Source: Rhabdophis nuchalis (lineage: Eukaryota > Chordata > Lepidosauria > Squamata > Natricidae). Taken from it: a stretch of DNA of 64,000 nucleotides. This document shows positions 12,151 to 26,019 of the stretch, piece by piece; within the stretch, counting starts at the first letter, position 1, and every line of letters starts with the position of its first letter. Location of the stretch: NCBI GenBank assembly GCA_039707465.1, contig CM077647.1, positions 175,704,663 through 175,768,662 of the forward strand, given 5' to 3'. A model generated the notes under the pieces. It saw nothing but the letters and a program-made list of their open reading frames with translations. It was not told the DNA's origin and made no database searches. Position numbers and translations under genes: made by a program.

Positions 12151-12456
12151 AAGCAGATGATGACAAATCCCACTCTATTCAAAAGATCTGTCTAGCTACT
12201 ATGAATTATGTCTGTTTATTCATTTGGACGCAAATAAAATATAATAGTAATTATGCCCTTGATGGAACAGAAATGTCCTTAATCAAATATAAAAAGGAAA
12301 AAGAAAATGGGTTAAATTTACAATTTTTCCCCTGGTATTTATTTATGTGTTTCCTTCCTTAGTTCTTACCTTCCTTCCCTCCTTCCTTACTCCATTCCTT
12401 CCTTCCATTCTTTCTTTTTCTTCCTTCTTCCTTCCTTCCCTCTCTCCCTACCACCT

Positions 12457-12543
<87 letters not shown>

Positions 12544-13794
12544 TTCATTCATTCATTCATTCATTCATTCATTCTTTCTTTCTTTCTTTCTCTTTCTCCC
12601 TAACTTCCTTCCTTCCTTCCTTTTTTCATTCCCACCTTCCTTTTCTCTCTCTCTCCTCTCTTGTTCCTGGTATCAGATTTCCCTTTACTCCTCTTGCGGA
12701 ACACCAGAGATCAGTGTTGAAAATCAAAACAAAATGTTTTAGGTATTTGACAAATAGAGCAGAGAAAGGAGGAAAGAGTCAATGCAGCCTAATCACTATT
12801 TCAAACTCTTCTCTTCAGATCCTCAGGTGAAGGGTAGAAGGCAGAGCTTTGATTTCCTGTGTGAGAAAGACAGAAGGGAGACAACACTCTCTCTGCATTT
12901 ATCATTCGGAAGAGATTTCCTCTAGGAGGCACCAAAGGGCTGCAAGTCAGAAATACAAATACAGGACAAGACCAATGTATGATATAAGTATATATGAAAA
13001 ACAGAACATTTCTAAGACACTTGCAATCTGGAGGGAAACCTCTGCTTAAGGGCCTGGAGACAAAAACAACGGTTGCAGGAATTGGGTCTAGAGAAAAAAA
13101 AAAGACTAGGGGTGATTTGATAGTAGTATTCCAGTATTTGAGGGTCTATCACAAAGAAGAGGCAGTGAAAAGGCAATAGAAGAAACAAGGGATTGAAATT
13201 AATCAAAGAGAAAAGCAACCTGGAATTGAGGAGAAGCTTCTCAACACAGAGGACAATTAACCAGTGGAATTAATCTATGGAGATTCTCAGTCATTCAGCT
13301 CATGGTTGTCCCAAAGGTGCTTTTTCAAGAGGCAATTGGATTTTCTGGTTTTTCTTTCACTTCTCATCCAAGAATTGATTAGTCTACATTCAAAGTGACA
13401 ATAAAATTATTCTAAGTCTACGTAAAACAGAATAGAACAATAGAGTTGGAGGGGACCTGATAGCAAAGTTTTGACTGGCAAGATTTTGACTGAAGGGCAT
13501 TTTTGTAGACTACCTGACTGGGAGAATTGAGGCAAGATCTCATTCTTCCAGTTTTCTCAAATGATGTTAAGACCTGATTTTGCCAATTAGCCAGAGGGCC
13601 TAAATGTATGTGGTGGCTCTGGAGATGGATGGTGCCCAGAGAATATTCCTCCTGTCTTCTTAACTTCCTGATCTTCTGGTTTCCATGTAAAATTAAACAA
13701 CTTTTTAATCCATTTAAGCTATATTTTTCTTCCTGCATTTATATAGCTTTATTATATAGTTGAGAACAGTCCAGAATCACTTAGGTGAGATGGA
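12151..13794. repeat. Spacer module S1
   Basis: First copy of a spacer repeated through the window. In order it holds: an AT-rich start (GATGACAAATCCCA), a polypyrimidine/(TTTA)n array (12345-12645), a TTCCTGGTATCAGATTTCC block (about 12664), AGGTGAAGGGTAGAAGGCAG (about 12823), a second old CR1 ORF2 fragment (about 13040-13262) and an AT-rich tail ending before GATA-type arrays. No gene is visible. Confidence 0.85.
12345..12645. repeat. Polypyrimidine, (TTTA)n and (TTCA)n array
   Basis: CCTT/TTCC runs, then about 22 TTTA units (12457-12544), about 7 TTCA units and TTTC units. Reading frames through it are artefacts. Confidence 0.95.
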
Positions 13795-13985
<191 letters not shown>

Positions 13986-14194
13986 GATAGAGATAAAGCA
14001 ATGGGTATTGAGAAATTTGATCTAAGATCTGGATGGGTCTGAAGTTAAAATCTGGCCTGTGCTACAAGCATGGGAAATGGTTTAATATTCATATCTGAAA
14101 AATGAAGGAAGGAAGGAAGACTTCCCAAGTTGCTTGGAAAGAAAGAAAATATTCCTCTTCATGAAAGAAAATATTCCTCTTCATGAAAGAAGAG

Positions 14195-14239
14195 AAAGGA
14201 AGGAAGGAAGGAAGGAAGGAAGGAAGGAAGGAAGGAAGA
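14195..14239. repeat. (GGAA)n array upstream of V3 promoter
   Basis: A purine-only GGAA run about 165 bp 5' of the octamer. A duplicated 23-bp segment (ATTCCTCTTCATGAAAGAA) precedes it. Confidence 0.9.
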
Positions 14240-14403
14240 CTCCCAAGTTGCTTTTTCAGGATACAATTGGACTTTGTTGCTTTTTTAAAAGACATTTTGC
14301 ATTTTCTGCAAAGAAAGTTGGACTTCATCTCCATTCTCTGAATGAATAGACACTCTCCACTCAACCTGGCTTTCTAGGCGCTTCTTTATACCTCACTGGA
14401 CTT

Positions 14404-14439
14404 ATGCAAATACCATTGTGAAACATTCCTCTTTATAAG
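14404..14439 (+). promoter_or_regulatory. V3 promoter: octamer and TATA box
   Basis: ATGCAAAT at 14404-14411 and TTTATAAG at 14432-14439, both consensus, 81 bp before the leader ATG. Confidence 0.9.
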
Positions 14440-14519
14440 CAGGATCCTCATTTAACATCTTTACATTTTCTTCAAACCATTATAGGTCAAACCAAAGAAA
14501 ACCCATTTAAAAAAATACT

Positions 14520-14972
14520 ATGAATTTCTTACTTTTTTTCTTTTCTCTTCTAGCCATGACAAAATGTGAGTACATAACTTTAGGAAAAGGAACGATGTGA
14601 TATTTGTTTCCAGATGCACATGAATCCTGATAACTTCTTGACTCTTACTCTTTTTAGGGTCCCTTTCTGAGGTTCAACTTGTGTCATCAGGGCCAGGAAC
14701 TGTAAGACCAGGACAAAATCTCAATTTGGTCTGTAAAGTTACTGGCGTCTCCATCACTGATATAAGCTATTCTTGGAACTGGGTCCGTCAGCCTCCAGGG
14801 AAAGGTTTAGAATGGATAGCCAGAATCTACCCCTATGTTGGGAGAAAGTGGTTCTCCTCTTCTCTTCAAAGCCGCACCACCATTTCTTCAGACGACTCCA
14901 AGAATGAGTTTTCCCTTCAGTTGAACTCCTTGTCAGCTTCTGACACTGCTGTGTATTATTGTGCTGGAGATC
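14520..14972 (+). CDS. IGHV: V3: immunoglobulin heavy-chain variable gene, open
   Basis: Leader exon 14520-14565 ([15 protein letters not shown] plus one base), donor GTGAG, 92-nt intron, acceptor TTTTTAG, V exon 14658-14972. The splice-split codon is Trp. FR1 [17 protein letters not shown]2 [15 protein letters not shown]2 YPYVGRK, FR3 [13 protein letters not shown] and YYCAGDP are all intact, so the domain should fold with the canonical disulphide. The intron has stops in frame, so splicing is required. Expected to be a functional germline segment. Confidence 0.92.
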
Positions 14973-15011
14973 CACACTGACTGATTTTGCCTTCTCTTCT
15001 GAACAAAAACA
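14973..15011 (+). other. V3 RSS, 23-nt spacer
   Basis: Heptamer CACACTG 14973-14979, spacer 14980-15002, nonamer ACAAAAACA 15003-15011. Confidence 0.92.
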
Positions 15012-15139
15012 GGAAACTGATTCTGACAGGCCATTTCTCTTCCTTGCATCAGATCAGCATTCAGAGAATAAACACATTTGAATATTCGAAGCAATGTCTA
15101 CCAAAAGAACAGGTCTTAAAAATGTACTCAGTCATTGAA

Positions 15140-15565
15140 ATGTTTAATGAAAGTTTGATGTAAAGAAGGACTAAGGGGTGACATGATTGCAGTGCTCGAA
15201 TATCTCAGGGGCTGCCACAAAGAAGAGGGACTCAAGCTATTCTCCAAGGCATCTGAGGGCAGATCAAGAAGCAATGGGTGGAAACTAATCAAGGAGAGAA
15301 GCAATTTAGACCTGGGTCCTAACAAGGAGAAGGGCGGGATATAAATTTAATAAATAAAGACCTACGGAGAAATTTCCTGACAGTGAGAACAGTTAATGAG
15401 TGGGACAACTTTCCTCCAGAAGTTGCAAATGCTCCAACACTGGAAGTTTTAAAGAAGAGATTGGACAACCATTTGTCTGAAGTGTTAAAGGATCTCCTGC
15501 TTGAGCAGAGGGTTGGACTAGAAGACCTCCAAGCTCCCATCCAATTATATTATTCCAATTATTCT
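15140..15565 (+). mobile_element. CR1 tail 3' of V3
   Basis: Post-RSS CR1 ORF2 tail and 3'UTR, interrupted by a tiny L2-like tail insertion at 15314-15357. Confidence 0.85.
15314..15357 (+). mobile_element. 44-bp L2-like tail-only insertion with TSD
   Basis: The insert is just the terminal 3' end of the L2-like LINE (GGGCGGGATATAAATTTAAT followed by AAATAA). The 6-bp AGACCT flanks it at 15308-15313 and 15358-15363. The other V flanks lack it. Confidence 0.8.
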
Positions 15566-15584
15566 CTTAAATTAAGCTGAAGCA

Positions 15585-16711
15585 GATGGTGACCAATCCC
15601 ATTCTATTCAAAAGATCTGTCCAGCTACTATGAATTATGCCTGTTTATTCATTTGAACCTTAATAAATGTAATAGTAATTATGCCCTTGATGGCATGGAA
15701 ATGACATACAGTATATTTGTGCAGTTCCCTATCCAGGTATAAATAAGACAAAGTTTGGATCATAATGTCCTTAATCAAATATAAAAAGGAAAAAGGAAAT
15801 GGTTTAAATTTACAATTTTCCCCCTGGTATTTATTTACGTGTCCCTTCCTTAGTTCTTTCCTTCCTTCCCTCCTTCCTTACTCCATTCCTTCCTTCCCTC
15901 CATTCTTTCTTTTTCTTCCTTTTTCATTACATCCTTCCCTCCCTACCACCTTTATTCATTTATTCATTTATTCATTTATTCATTTATTCATTTATTCATT
16001 TATTCATTTATTCATTTATTCATTTATTCATTTATTCATTTATTCATTTATTCATTTATTTATGTATTTATTTATTTATGTATGTAAGTATGTATTTATT
16101 TATTTATGTATTTATTTATGTATGTATGTATGTATTTATTTATTTATTTATTTATGCATTCATTCATTCATTTATTTATTTTCCTTCCTTCCTTTCTTTC
16201 ACTTTCTTTGTTTTATTTCCTTTCTTCTTTCTCCTTCTCCCTCTTTGTTTCCTTTCCTTCCACCCTCCAAATTTCCTTCCTCTTTCTTTCATTTCTTCCT
16301 CTTTCTTTCTTTCCTTCTTTCACTTTTTCTTTCTTTTTTTCTCTTTTCTTCTTTTTTTCTTTATTTTTCTTCCTCTTTCTTTTCTCCCCTTTTTGTTTCC
16401 TTATTTTTTCTTTCTTCCTTTGTATTTCGTTCCTCCTTCCTTCCTTCCTTCCTTCCTTCCTTCCTTCCTTCCTTCCTTCCTTCCTTCTTTCTTTCTTTCT
16501 TTTATCCTTCCTTCCTTCCTTCCTTTTTTAAATAAAATGCATTAGGTGTCTTACAAATAGAGAAAGGAGGAAAGAGGCGATGCGGCCTAATCTCTGTTCC
16601 AAATTTTTCTCTTCAGATCATCAGGGGATCTGAAGAGAGAAATTTCCTTCCTTCCAATCTTTCTTTTTCTTCCTTCTTCCTTCCTTCCCTCTCTCCCTAT
16701 CACCTTTAACC
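15585..16711. repeat. Spacer module S2, first part
   Basis: Begins like S1, then a long polypyrimidine region (15850-16530) with an 8-bp TTCATTTA periodicity at 15955-16060 and TATG-containing variants. At 16545-16620 there is a copy of the post-array block, after which a second pyrimidine run restarts (16640-16705). No gene. Confidence 0.85.
15955..16160. repeat. (TTCATTTA)n and TTTA/TATG array
   Basis: About 13 copies of an octanucleotide made from alternating TTCA and TTTA, then mixed TTTA/TGTA units. The open frames across it are low-complexity artefacts. Confidence 0.95.
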
Positions 16712-17940
<1,229 letters not shown>

Positions 17941-19257
17941 TCCTTCCTTCCTTCCTTCCTTCTTTCTCTTTCGCCCTTCTTTCTTTCTTTCCTTCCTTCC
18001 TTTTTTTATTTCCACCTTCCTTTTCTCTCTCTCTCTCTCCTCTCTTGTTCCTGGTATCAGATTTCCCGTTACTCCTCTTGCGGAGCACAAAGAGATCAGT
18101 GTTGAAAATCAAAACAAAATGTTTTAGGTATTTGACAAATAGAGCAGAGAAAGGAGGAAAGAGTCAATGCAGCCTAATCACTATTTCAAATTCTTCTCTT
18201 CAGATCCTCAGGTGAAGGGTAGAAGGCAGAGCTTTGATTTCCCGTGTGAGAAAGGCAGAAGGGAGAAAACATTCTCTCTGCATTTATCATTCGGAAGAGA
18301 TTTCCTCTAGGGGGCACCAAAGGGCTACAAGTCAGAAATACAAATACAGGACAAGACCAATATATGATGTAAATAAATATGAACAACAGAACATTTCTAA
18401 GACACTTACAATCTGGAGGGAAACTTCTGTTTAAGGGCCTGGAGTCAAAAACAGCGATTGCAGGAATTGCGTCTAGAGAAAAGAAAGGCTAGGGATGACT
18501 TGATAGTAGTATTCCAGTATTTGAGGGTCCATCACAAAGAAGAGGCAGTGAAATGATTTTTCAAAGCACCAGAAGGGAAGACCAGAAACAAGGGATCGAA
18601 ATTAATCAAGGAGAAAGGCAACCTGGAATTGAGGAGAAGCTTCTCAACAGAGAGGACAATTAACCAGTGGAATTAACCTATGGAGATTCTCAGTCATCTA
18701 GGTCCTGGACAATCAACGAGTAGAACATCCATGGAGATTCTCAGTCATTCAGCTCATGGTTGTCCCAAAGGTGCTTTTTCAAGAGGCAACTGGACTTTCT
18801 GGTTTTTCGTTCACTTCTCAACCAAGAACTGATTAGTCTACATTCAAAGTGACAATAAAGTTATTCTAAGTCTAAGTAGAACAGAATAGAACAATAGAGT
18901 TGGAAGGGACCTGATAGAAAAGTTTTGACTGGCAGGATTTTGACTGGAGGGCCTTTCCCCACAATTTATGGAACATCTTACTGGGAGAATTGAAGCAAGA
19001 TCCCATTCTCTCAGTTTTCTCAAAGGGTGTCAAGACCTGACTTTGCCAATTAGCCAGAGGGCCTAAAGGTATGTGGTAGCTCTGGGGATGGACGGTGCCC
19101 AGAGAATATTCCTCCTGTCTTCTTAACTTCCTGATCTTCTGGTTTCCATGTAAAATTAAACTACTTTTTAATCCATTTAAGCTATATTTTTCTTCCTACA
19201 TTTATATGGCTTTATTATATAGTTGAAAACAGTCCAGAATCACTTAGGTGAGATGGA
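17941..19257. repeat. Spacer module S2, second part
   Basis: (CCTT)n to 18010, GTTCCTGGTATCAG block near 18048, AGGTGAAGGGTAGAAGG near 18210, old CR1 fragment at about 18440-18665, and AT-rich remainder. It matches S1. Confidence 0.85.
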
Positions 19258-19503
<246 letters not shown>

Positions 19504-19619
19504 TAGAGATAAATCAATGGGTATTAAGAAATTTGCTCAAAGATCTGGATGGGGCTGAAGTTAAAATCTGGCCTGTGCTACAAGCATGAGAAATGGTTTT
19601 GTATTCATATCTGAGAAAT

Positions 19620-19675
19620 GAAGGAAGGAAGGAAGGAAGGAAGGAAGGAAGGAAGGAAGGAAGGAAGGAAGGAAG
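19620..19675. repeat. (GGAA)n array upstream of the V relic
   Basis: About 13 GGAA units in the same position as at functional V genes, about 170 bp 5' of the octamer. Confidence 0.95.
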
Positions 19676-19843
19676 AAAAACTTCCCAATTTTTTTTTCAA
19701 GATACAATTGGACTTTATTGTTTTTTTAGAGACATTTTGCATTTTCACCAAAGAAAGTTGGACTTCATCTCCATTCTCTGAATGAATAGAAACACTCCAC
19801 TCAACCTGGCTTTCTAGGAGCTTCTTTATACCTCACTGGACTT

Positions 19844-20215
<372 letters not shown>

Positions 20216-21295
20216 TCCCTCCTTCCCTTTTTCTCTATCTCCTCCCCTGTTCCTGGTATCAGATTTTCCATGGCTCCTATGGCTGAAAACCTGACATCAG
20301 TATTGAAAATCAAAATAAAATGCATTAGGTGTCTAACAAATAGAGAAAGTAGGAAAGAGGTGATGCAGCCTAATCTCTATTTCAAATTTCTCTCTTCAGA
20401 TCCTCAGGGGAAGGGTAGAAGGCAGAGCTTTGATTGACTGTTCGAGGAGGGCAGAAGTGAGACAACACTCTCTCTTCCTTTATCATTCGGAAGAGATTTC
20501 CTCTAGGGGGCACCAAAGGGCTGTAAACCAGAAATACAAATACAGGACAAGACCAATGTATGATATACATAATAATGAACAACAGAACATTTATTAGACA
20601 CTTGCAATCTGGAGGGAAACTTCAGTTTCAGGACCTGGAGACGAAAACAACGGTTGCAGGAATTGGGTCTAGAGAAAAGAAAGACTAGGGGTGACTTGAT
20701 GGTAGTATTCCAGTATTTGAGGGTGTATCACAACAAAGAGGCAGTAAAATTATTTTCCAAAGCACCAGAAGGCAAGAGAAGAAACAAGGGATCGAAATTA
20801 ATCAAGGAGAAAAGCAATCTGGAATTCAGGAGAAGCTTCTCAACACAGAGGACAATCAACCAGTGGAATTAACCTATGGAGATTCTCAGTCATTCAGCTC
20901 ATGGTTGTCCCAAAGATGCTTTTTCAAGAGGCAACAGGACTTTCTGGTTTTTCTCTCATTTCTCATCCAAGAACTGATTAGTCTACATTCAAAGTGACAA
21001 TAAAGTTATTCTAAGTCTAAGTAGAACAGAATAGAACAATAGAGTTAGAAGGGAGATGATAACAAAGTTTTAACTGGCAGTATTTAAACTGGAGAGCCTT
21101 TCCCCACATTTTATGGAATATCTTACTGGGAGAATTGAGGCAAGATTCCATTCCTCTCAGTTTTCTCAAAGGGTGTTAAGACCTTAAGTTTTAACTACTT
21201 TTTAATCGATTTAAGCTGTATTTTTCTTCCTGTATTTATATGGTTTTATTATATAGTTGAAAAGAGTCCAGAATCACTTAGGTGCGGTGGATAGG
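20216..21295. repeat. Spacer module S3 (partial)
   Basis: CTGTTCCTGGTATCAG (about 20247), GGGGAAGGGTAGAAGGCAG (about 20407), old CR1 fragment (about 20640-20865) and AT-rich tail. It lacks the first part of S1. Confidence 0.85.
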
Positions 21296-21555
<260 letters not shown>

Positions 21556-21651
21556 ACAATGGGTATTGAGAAATTTGCTGAAATATTTGGATGCGGCTGA
21601 AGTAAGATTGAAAATCTGGCCTTTGAAATGGTTTTGTATTCATATCTGAGA

Positions 21652-21730
21652 AAGGAAGGGAGGAAGGGAGGAAGGGAGGAAGGAAGGAAGGAAGGAAGGA
21701 AGGAAGGAAGGAAGGAAGGAAGGAAGGAAG
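21652..21730. repeat. (GGAA)n array upstream of V4 promoter
   Basis: GGGA/GGAA units, purine-only, ending about 165 bp before the octamer. Confidence 0.95.
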
Positions 21731-21893
21731 GCTTCCCAAGTTGCTTTTTCAGGATACAATTGGACTATTGTTTTTTTAGAGACATTTTGCATTTTCAGCA
21801 AAGAAAGTTGGACTTCATCTCCATTCTCTGAATGGATAGAAACTCTCCACTGAACCTGGCTTTCAAGGACCTTCTTTATACCTCACTGGACCT

Positions 21894-21929
21894 ATGCAAA
21901 TACCATTGTGAAATATTCCTCTTTATAAG
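21894..21929 (+). promoter_or_regulatory. V4 promoter: octamer and TATA box
   Basis: ATGCAAAT 21894-21901; TTTATAAG 21922-21929. Confidence 0.9.
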
Positions 21930-22009
21930 CAGGATCCTCATTATACATCTTTACATTTTCTTCAAACCATTATAGGTCAAACCACAGAAAACCCATTTAA
22001 AAAGATACT

Positions 22010-22461
22010 ATGAATTTCTTACTTTTTTTCTTTTCACTTCTAGCCATGACAAAATGTGAGTACATAATTTTAGGAAAAGGAACGATGTGATATTTGTTTT
22101 CAGATGCACCTAAATCCTGATAACTTCTTGACTCTTACTTTTTTAGGGTCCCTTTCTGAGGTTCAATTTGTGTCATCAGGGCCAGGAACTGTAAAACCAG
22201 GACAAAATCTCAATTTGGTCTGTAAAGTTACTGGAGTCTCCATCACTGATAGAAGCTATGATTGGAACTGGGTCCGTCAGCCTCCAGGGAAAGGCTTAGA
22301 ATGGATAGCCAGAATCTACCCCTATGATGGGAGAAAATGGTTCTCCTCTTCTCTTCAAAGCCGCACCATCATTTCTTCAGACGACTCCAAGAATGAGTTT
22401 TCCCTTCAGTTGAACTCCTTGTCAGCTTCTGACACTGCCATGTATTATTGTTCTGGAGATC
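22010..22461 (+). CDS. IGHV: V4: immunoglobulin heavy-chain variable gene, open
   Basis: Leader exon 22010-22055, 91-nt intron, V exon 22147-22461. FR1 reads [11 protein letters not shown] (Phe for Leu), CDR1 TDRSYDW, FR2 [15 protein letters not shown]2 YPYDGRK, FR3 [10 protein letters not shown] and MYYCSGDP. Both cysteines and the core Trp are present with no stop. An ATG just after a TTTTCAG in the intron (22104) is in frame with the V exon and open through the acceptor, so a second in-frame start exists within the intron. Likely functional, with the caveat of the altered heptamer. Confidence 0.9.
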
Positions 22462-22500
22462 CACATTGACTGATTTTGCCTTCTCTTCCGAACAAAAACA
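22462..22500 (+). other. V4 RSS, 23-nt spacer, variant heptamer
   Basis: Heptamer CACATTG 22462-22468, spacer 22469-22491, nonamer ACAAAAACA 22492-22500. The heptamer differs from the local CACACTG at position 5 and from the vertebrate consensus CACAGTG at the same base. Confidence 0.9.
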
Positions 22501-22619
22501 GGAAACTGATTCTGACAGGCCATTTCTCTTCCTTGCAGCAGATCAGCATTCAGAGAATCAACACATTTGAATATTCGAAGCAATGTCTACCAAAAGAACA
22601 GGTCTTAAAAATGTACTCA

Positions 22620-23000
22620 GTCATTGAAATGTTTAATAAAAGTTTAATGAAGGACTAAGGGGTGACATGATTGCAGTGCTCGGATATCTCATGGACTGCC
22701 ACAGAGAAGAGGGAGTCAAGCTATTCTCCAAAGCACCTGAGGGCAGAACAAGAAGCAATGGGTGGAAAATAATCTAGGAAAGAAGCAATTTAGACCTACA
22801 GAGAAATTTCCTGACAGTAAGAACAGTTAATCAGTGGGACAACCTGTCTCCAGAAGTTTCAAATGCTCCAACACTGGAAGTTTTTAAGAAGAGATTGGAC
22901 AACCATTTGTCTGAAGTGTTAAAGGATCTCCTGCTTGAGCAGAGGGTTGGACTAGAAGACCTCCAAGCTCCCTTCCAATGATATTATTCCAATTATTCTC
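22620..23000 (+). mobile_element. CR1 tail 3' of V4
   Basis: Post-RSS CR1 ORF2 tail plus 3'UTR (GGTTGGACTAGAAGACC), same boundaries as at other V genes. Confidence 0.85.
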
Positions 23001-23014
23001 TTAAATTGAGCTGA

Positions 23015-23318
23015 AGATGATGACAAATCCCATTCTATTCGAAAGATCTGTCCAGCTACTATGAATTATGTCTCTTTATTCATTTAATAAAATGTAATAG
23101 TAATTATGCCCTTGATGGAACAGAAATGACATACAGTATGTTTGTCCCGCTCCCTATCCAGGTGTAAATAAGACAAAGTTTGGATCATAATGTCCTTAAT
23201 CAAATATAAAAAGGAAAAAGGGAATGGTTTAAATTTACAATTTTTCCCCTGGTATTTATTTATGTGTCCCTTCCTTAGTTCTTACCTTCCTTCCCTCCTT
23301 CTCTCTTTCCCTCCCTCC
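23015..23318. repeat. Spacer module S4, first part
   Basis: AT-rich start of the spacer up to the pyrimidine run, where the DIRS element is inserted. The spacer resumes at 29130. Confidence 0.85.
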
Positions 23319-23327
23319 TTCTCAATA

Positions 23328-23459
23328 AGGGTGGAGATAGCATCCATGTATGGGTTAAACCTATCCACGCTCTGATTGGACTGAGTCATAATATTGAATA
23401 ATTAATTAAGTAGGCATGGTATATAACCCCCTACAGAGTAGCCACACCCAGTTTCCGAC
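23328..23459. repeat. DIRS left inverted terminal repeat
   Basis: From GTGGAGATAGCATCC to ACACCCAGTTTCC. Nearly perfect inverse of 28958-29090. It contains an AT-rich core (ATTAATTAAG) and TATATAACC, which may act as the element's promoter. Confidence 0.9.
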
Positions 23460-23979
23460 TCAGTTCCAGCTCTGGGACTATTCGGTGTCCAACTCCTATT
23501 TGATTGTTTGAATTGAATGGAATTGAATTGTTTGAATCAGAGATTGAGATTTGGATTTGATCACATTGAGCGCTGTGAGTAGACAGGGGACCCCCTCCTT
23601 CAGGAGCAGCCCAGGGCTCAGGCTTCCCTGTCTCAATTCAGCCACAGGCCCCGGCCTTCGGCTGCCTTTAAGGCCTCAATACTAGCCTCCTACCTGAGCC
23701 TCCCCCACCTGAGTTTCCAGCATTCCTCGCTGTGGCTGCTGCTGGTTAGGAGAGGAGGGTGAGGTCAAGCGCTATTAGGAGGCGGGCCGTACGCGCAGCT
23801 TTGCTGTGAGGCCTTGTCCCTGCTGCGGCAGGTGCGCACTCTGCTCCCCGGCTAGCTTCGGCCTGCCGCGCAAGTGCGATCGCTCCCAGGGCCTTCTCTG
23901 CCGAACCAAATTAATTCTGTGCAGGCTTTCCCACAACTGACAGGCCTCTGTCAACTGTGAGGGCTGTTCCACTGGGCCT

Positions 23980-25255
23980 AAATGAATGGTGCCTCTTTAT
24001 TACCCCTTTTGGAAAAGAACAGAGCCAAGTCAGCTTCTGAAGGCTGTTTTGGAGAAGGGGTCAGGCGTGCGGCAGCTCTTTGCAGCAAGGCCGCTCTTTC
24101 ACTTTATATTCAAGCCTCTCTCAGGGGCCTTTGGCATGAACGGCCATTTTGAAGCCTGCCTGAATCAAGAACCAAAATGGCTGCTGCCTCAGCTTCAGAG
24201 GACAGTGAGTGGAGTCAGGTCCTCATGGCTACGACCAGTGGCCCCACGGAAGGAACAGAGGCTCCTGCAGTGGTAATTGCCCCCATCGCCACAAGGCAAA
24301 GGGGAAGAAAGAGCATGTGGAACCACAAGCCTCAAAAGGGGCCAAATTGGGGTTCAAAATCCCCTAAGCCTGCCTTTAAGTATGAGAAGCAGAGGCATGA
24401 GGCACTAGAAAGCATTTATAAAAGTACCAGCAGCCAGAAGACTTCTCTTGTCCTGAGCACTAAGGTGAGGCAGTCTGCACTCTCTTCGCCTGGGAGAGCT
24501 GCAGAGGATCCCTCCATGTGAGGATCCCCATTGACTCCTCAGGCCTCTGGGGTTCTAGCCAAGGTTGGCAGTTGCCCCCACGCACTGCCCCATGGGGGCT
24601 TTACCTCAACCTCTTCCCTCTACATCCGCAGGGGTTGGTGCTGCTCAATTACCCCACTCGGGAGGGGGAGCAATTTCAGGACCTAATGTTCAGGGCTTTC
24701 CAGCAGTGCAGCGTTGCTGCTTCCCAACGGCCTCAGATTCAGCCACAGGGTGCTCCTCCATCTGCAGTTCCTGTGGGGATAGATGGTCAGAAGTCTCCCC
24801 TGTTTCTTCCCAGGACAATAGTGAGTCTGAATCTGAAGAGGGCGAAATCAGAGAGGAGAAGCTTTCAGGGGATGAGGGCATACGCCCTTCTAAGCCTTCC
24901 TTCTCAGTTTGTTTCAGCATTGTTTAAGTGTATGCCCTTTAAAGCTAAGGCATCGGCCAATTTTGGCGAAAAGCCATCGGAACCCCTGGTGCTACGGCTG
25001 GGCCTTTTTGCCGAGACTATATTTGGGGATCAGGCTATTGAGGCTGACATGTTCCCACCCCCCAAGTCCTTCTTGACCTAGTCAAGTGCCAGTGGGCATC
25101 TCCAGCATCTGGGCCCACTTCCAACGGCTATATGTTCATTAATGTGGACAAGGACATGGTTCAGGTGCTGTTGCAACCCTCTGTTGATGCACCGGTCACA
25201 GCCATACATGCATCTGCAAACATGCCCAGGGAACCAGAGCACTCTCTGAAGCCAG

Positions 25256-25314
<59 letters not shown>

Positions 25315-25700
25315 ATAATAATAATAATCTTTATTGTCATTGTACTAAAATTACAATGAAATTGACAAAAAGGGCTGACCTCACCTTACAAAGGGGCCAT
25401 CAGAGCTGCTATCACTGCCTCCTTCTTTAATGGTCTTCTTTGCTTTGATTGCAGGATCTTCAACAGCAAACACCAATAGCAGATTTCAGGTCACATCAGG
25501 ACATCTACAAACTGGTGGTGGCCATCCAATTTTCTTCGGGCATCACTTTAGTCGCAGCCAGGTTTGCCTTCAGGGCAGTTGCTTCATCCATAGGCTGCAG
25601 CTGTGGCAAGCTGATGCGTGCCACATATGACGCCTGGCGTCATCCCTCTTTGCTGGAGGGTCCTTCTTTGGGGCGTCTATTGACCTTTTCTTAATTGAGA
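23980..25700 (+). pseudogene. DIRS gag-like region, broken
   Basis: Frames at 24177-24521, 24518-25081, 25132-25255 and 25449-25694 are in different registers. Motifs such as QPSVDAPVTA, PREPEHSLKPED and RATYDAWRHPS resemble the conserved C-terminal half of vertebrate DIRS gag-like proteins (family knowledge). A (GAT)n array and LINE tail interrupt it at 25256-25375. Confidence 0.65.
25256..25375. repeat. (GAT)n array and short LINE tail within DIRS
   Basis: About 19 GAT units, then ATAATAATAATCTTTATTG and TACAATGAAATTG, which resembles a reverse-oriented LINE 3' end with its simple-repeat tail. The poly-Asp frame is an artefact. Confidence 0.7.
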
Positions 25701-26019
25701 ATTAGGGCAAATGGAAGGTGTTTCTTACAGCTCCTAGGAAGGGCAATTTCTGGGCAGTGCCCTAGCCCCGTTGCTCCAATTTCTGTGGTCAAACTACGGT
25801 CCTTTATTCTGGGGTCAGGACTACAGATCTTCTTTTAAGGGGTCTGATTTCAGTCAGTCAGGTTTCAGGCTGTACCAGGGAGGCTATGCCCCCAGCCAGA
25901 GATATCAACTGGATAGGCAGCAGAGGGGTGGACAGCAGAAACAGCCCTTTCATGGGGGCGAAGGAGGCGGCACTCTTTTTCCGCAAGAATTAATTCTGGG
26001 CCCAGCTCTCCCCTCATCG

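Noticed and set aside
14754..14975. Minus-strand frames of 60-100 codons opposite each V exon
   Set aside because: Shadows of the V coding strand; they recur only because the V exons are similar, with no start context or splice sites of their own.
18186..18434. A conserved 66-codon frame pair in each spacer (about 12849, 18234, 38283, 54488)
   Set aside because: It recurs because the spacer was duplicated; both strands are open equally, there is no codon bias, and the S3-S5 copies diverge without frame preservation. Selection was not tested.
24518..25081. A 187-codon frame as an independent host gene
   Set aside because: It lies between the DIRS inverted repeats, overlaps other gag-like frames and has no splice or promoter signs.
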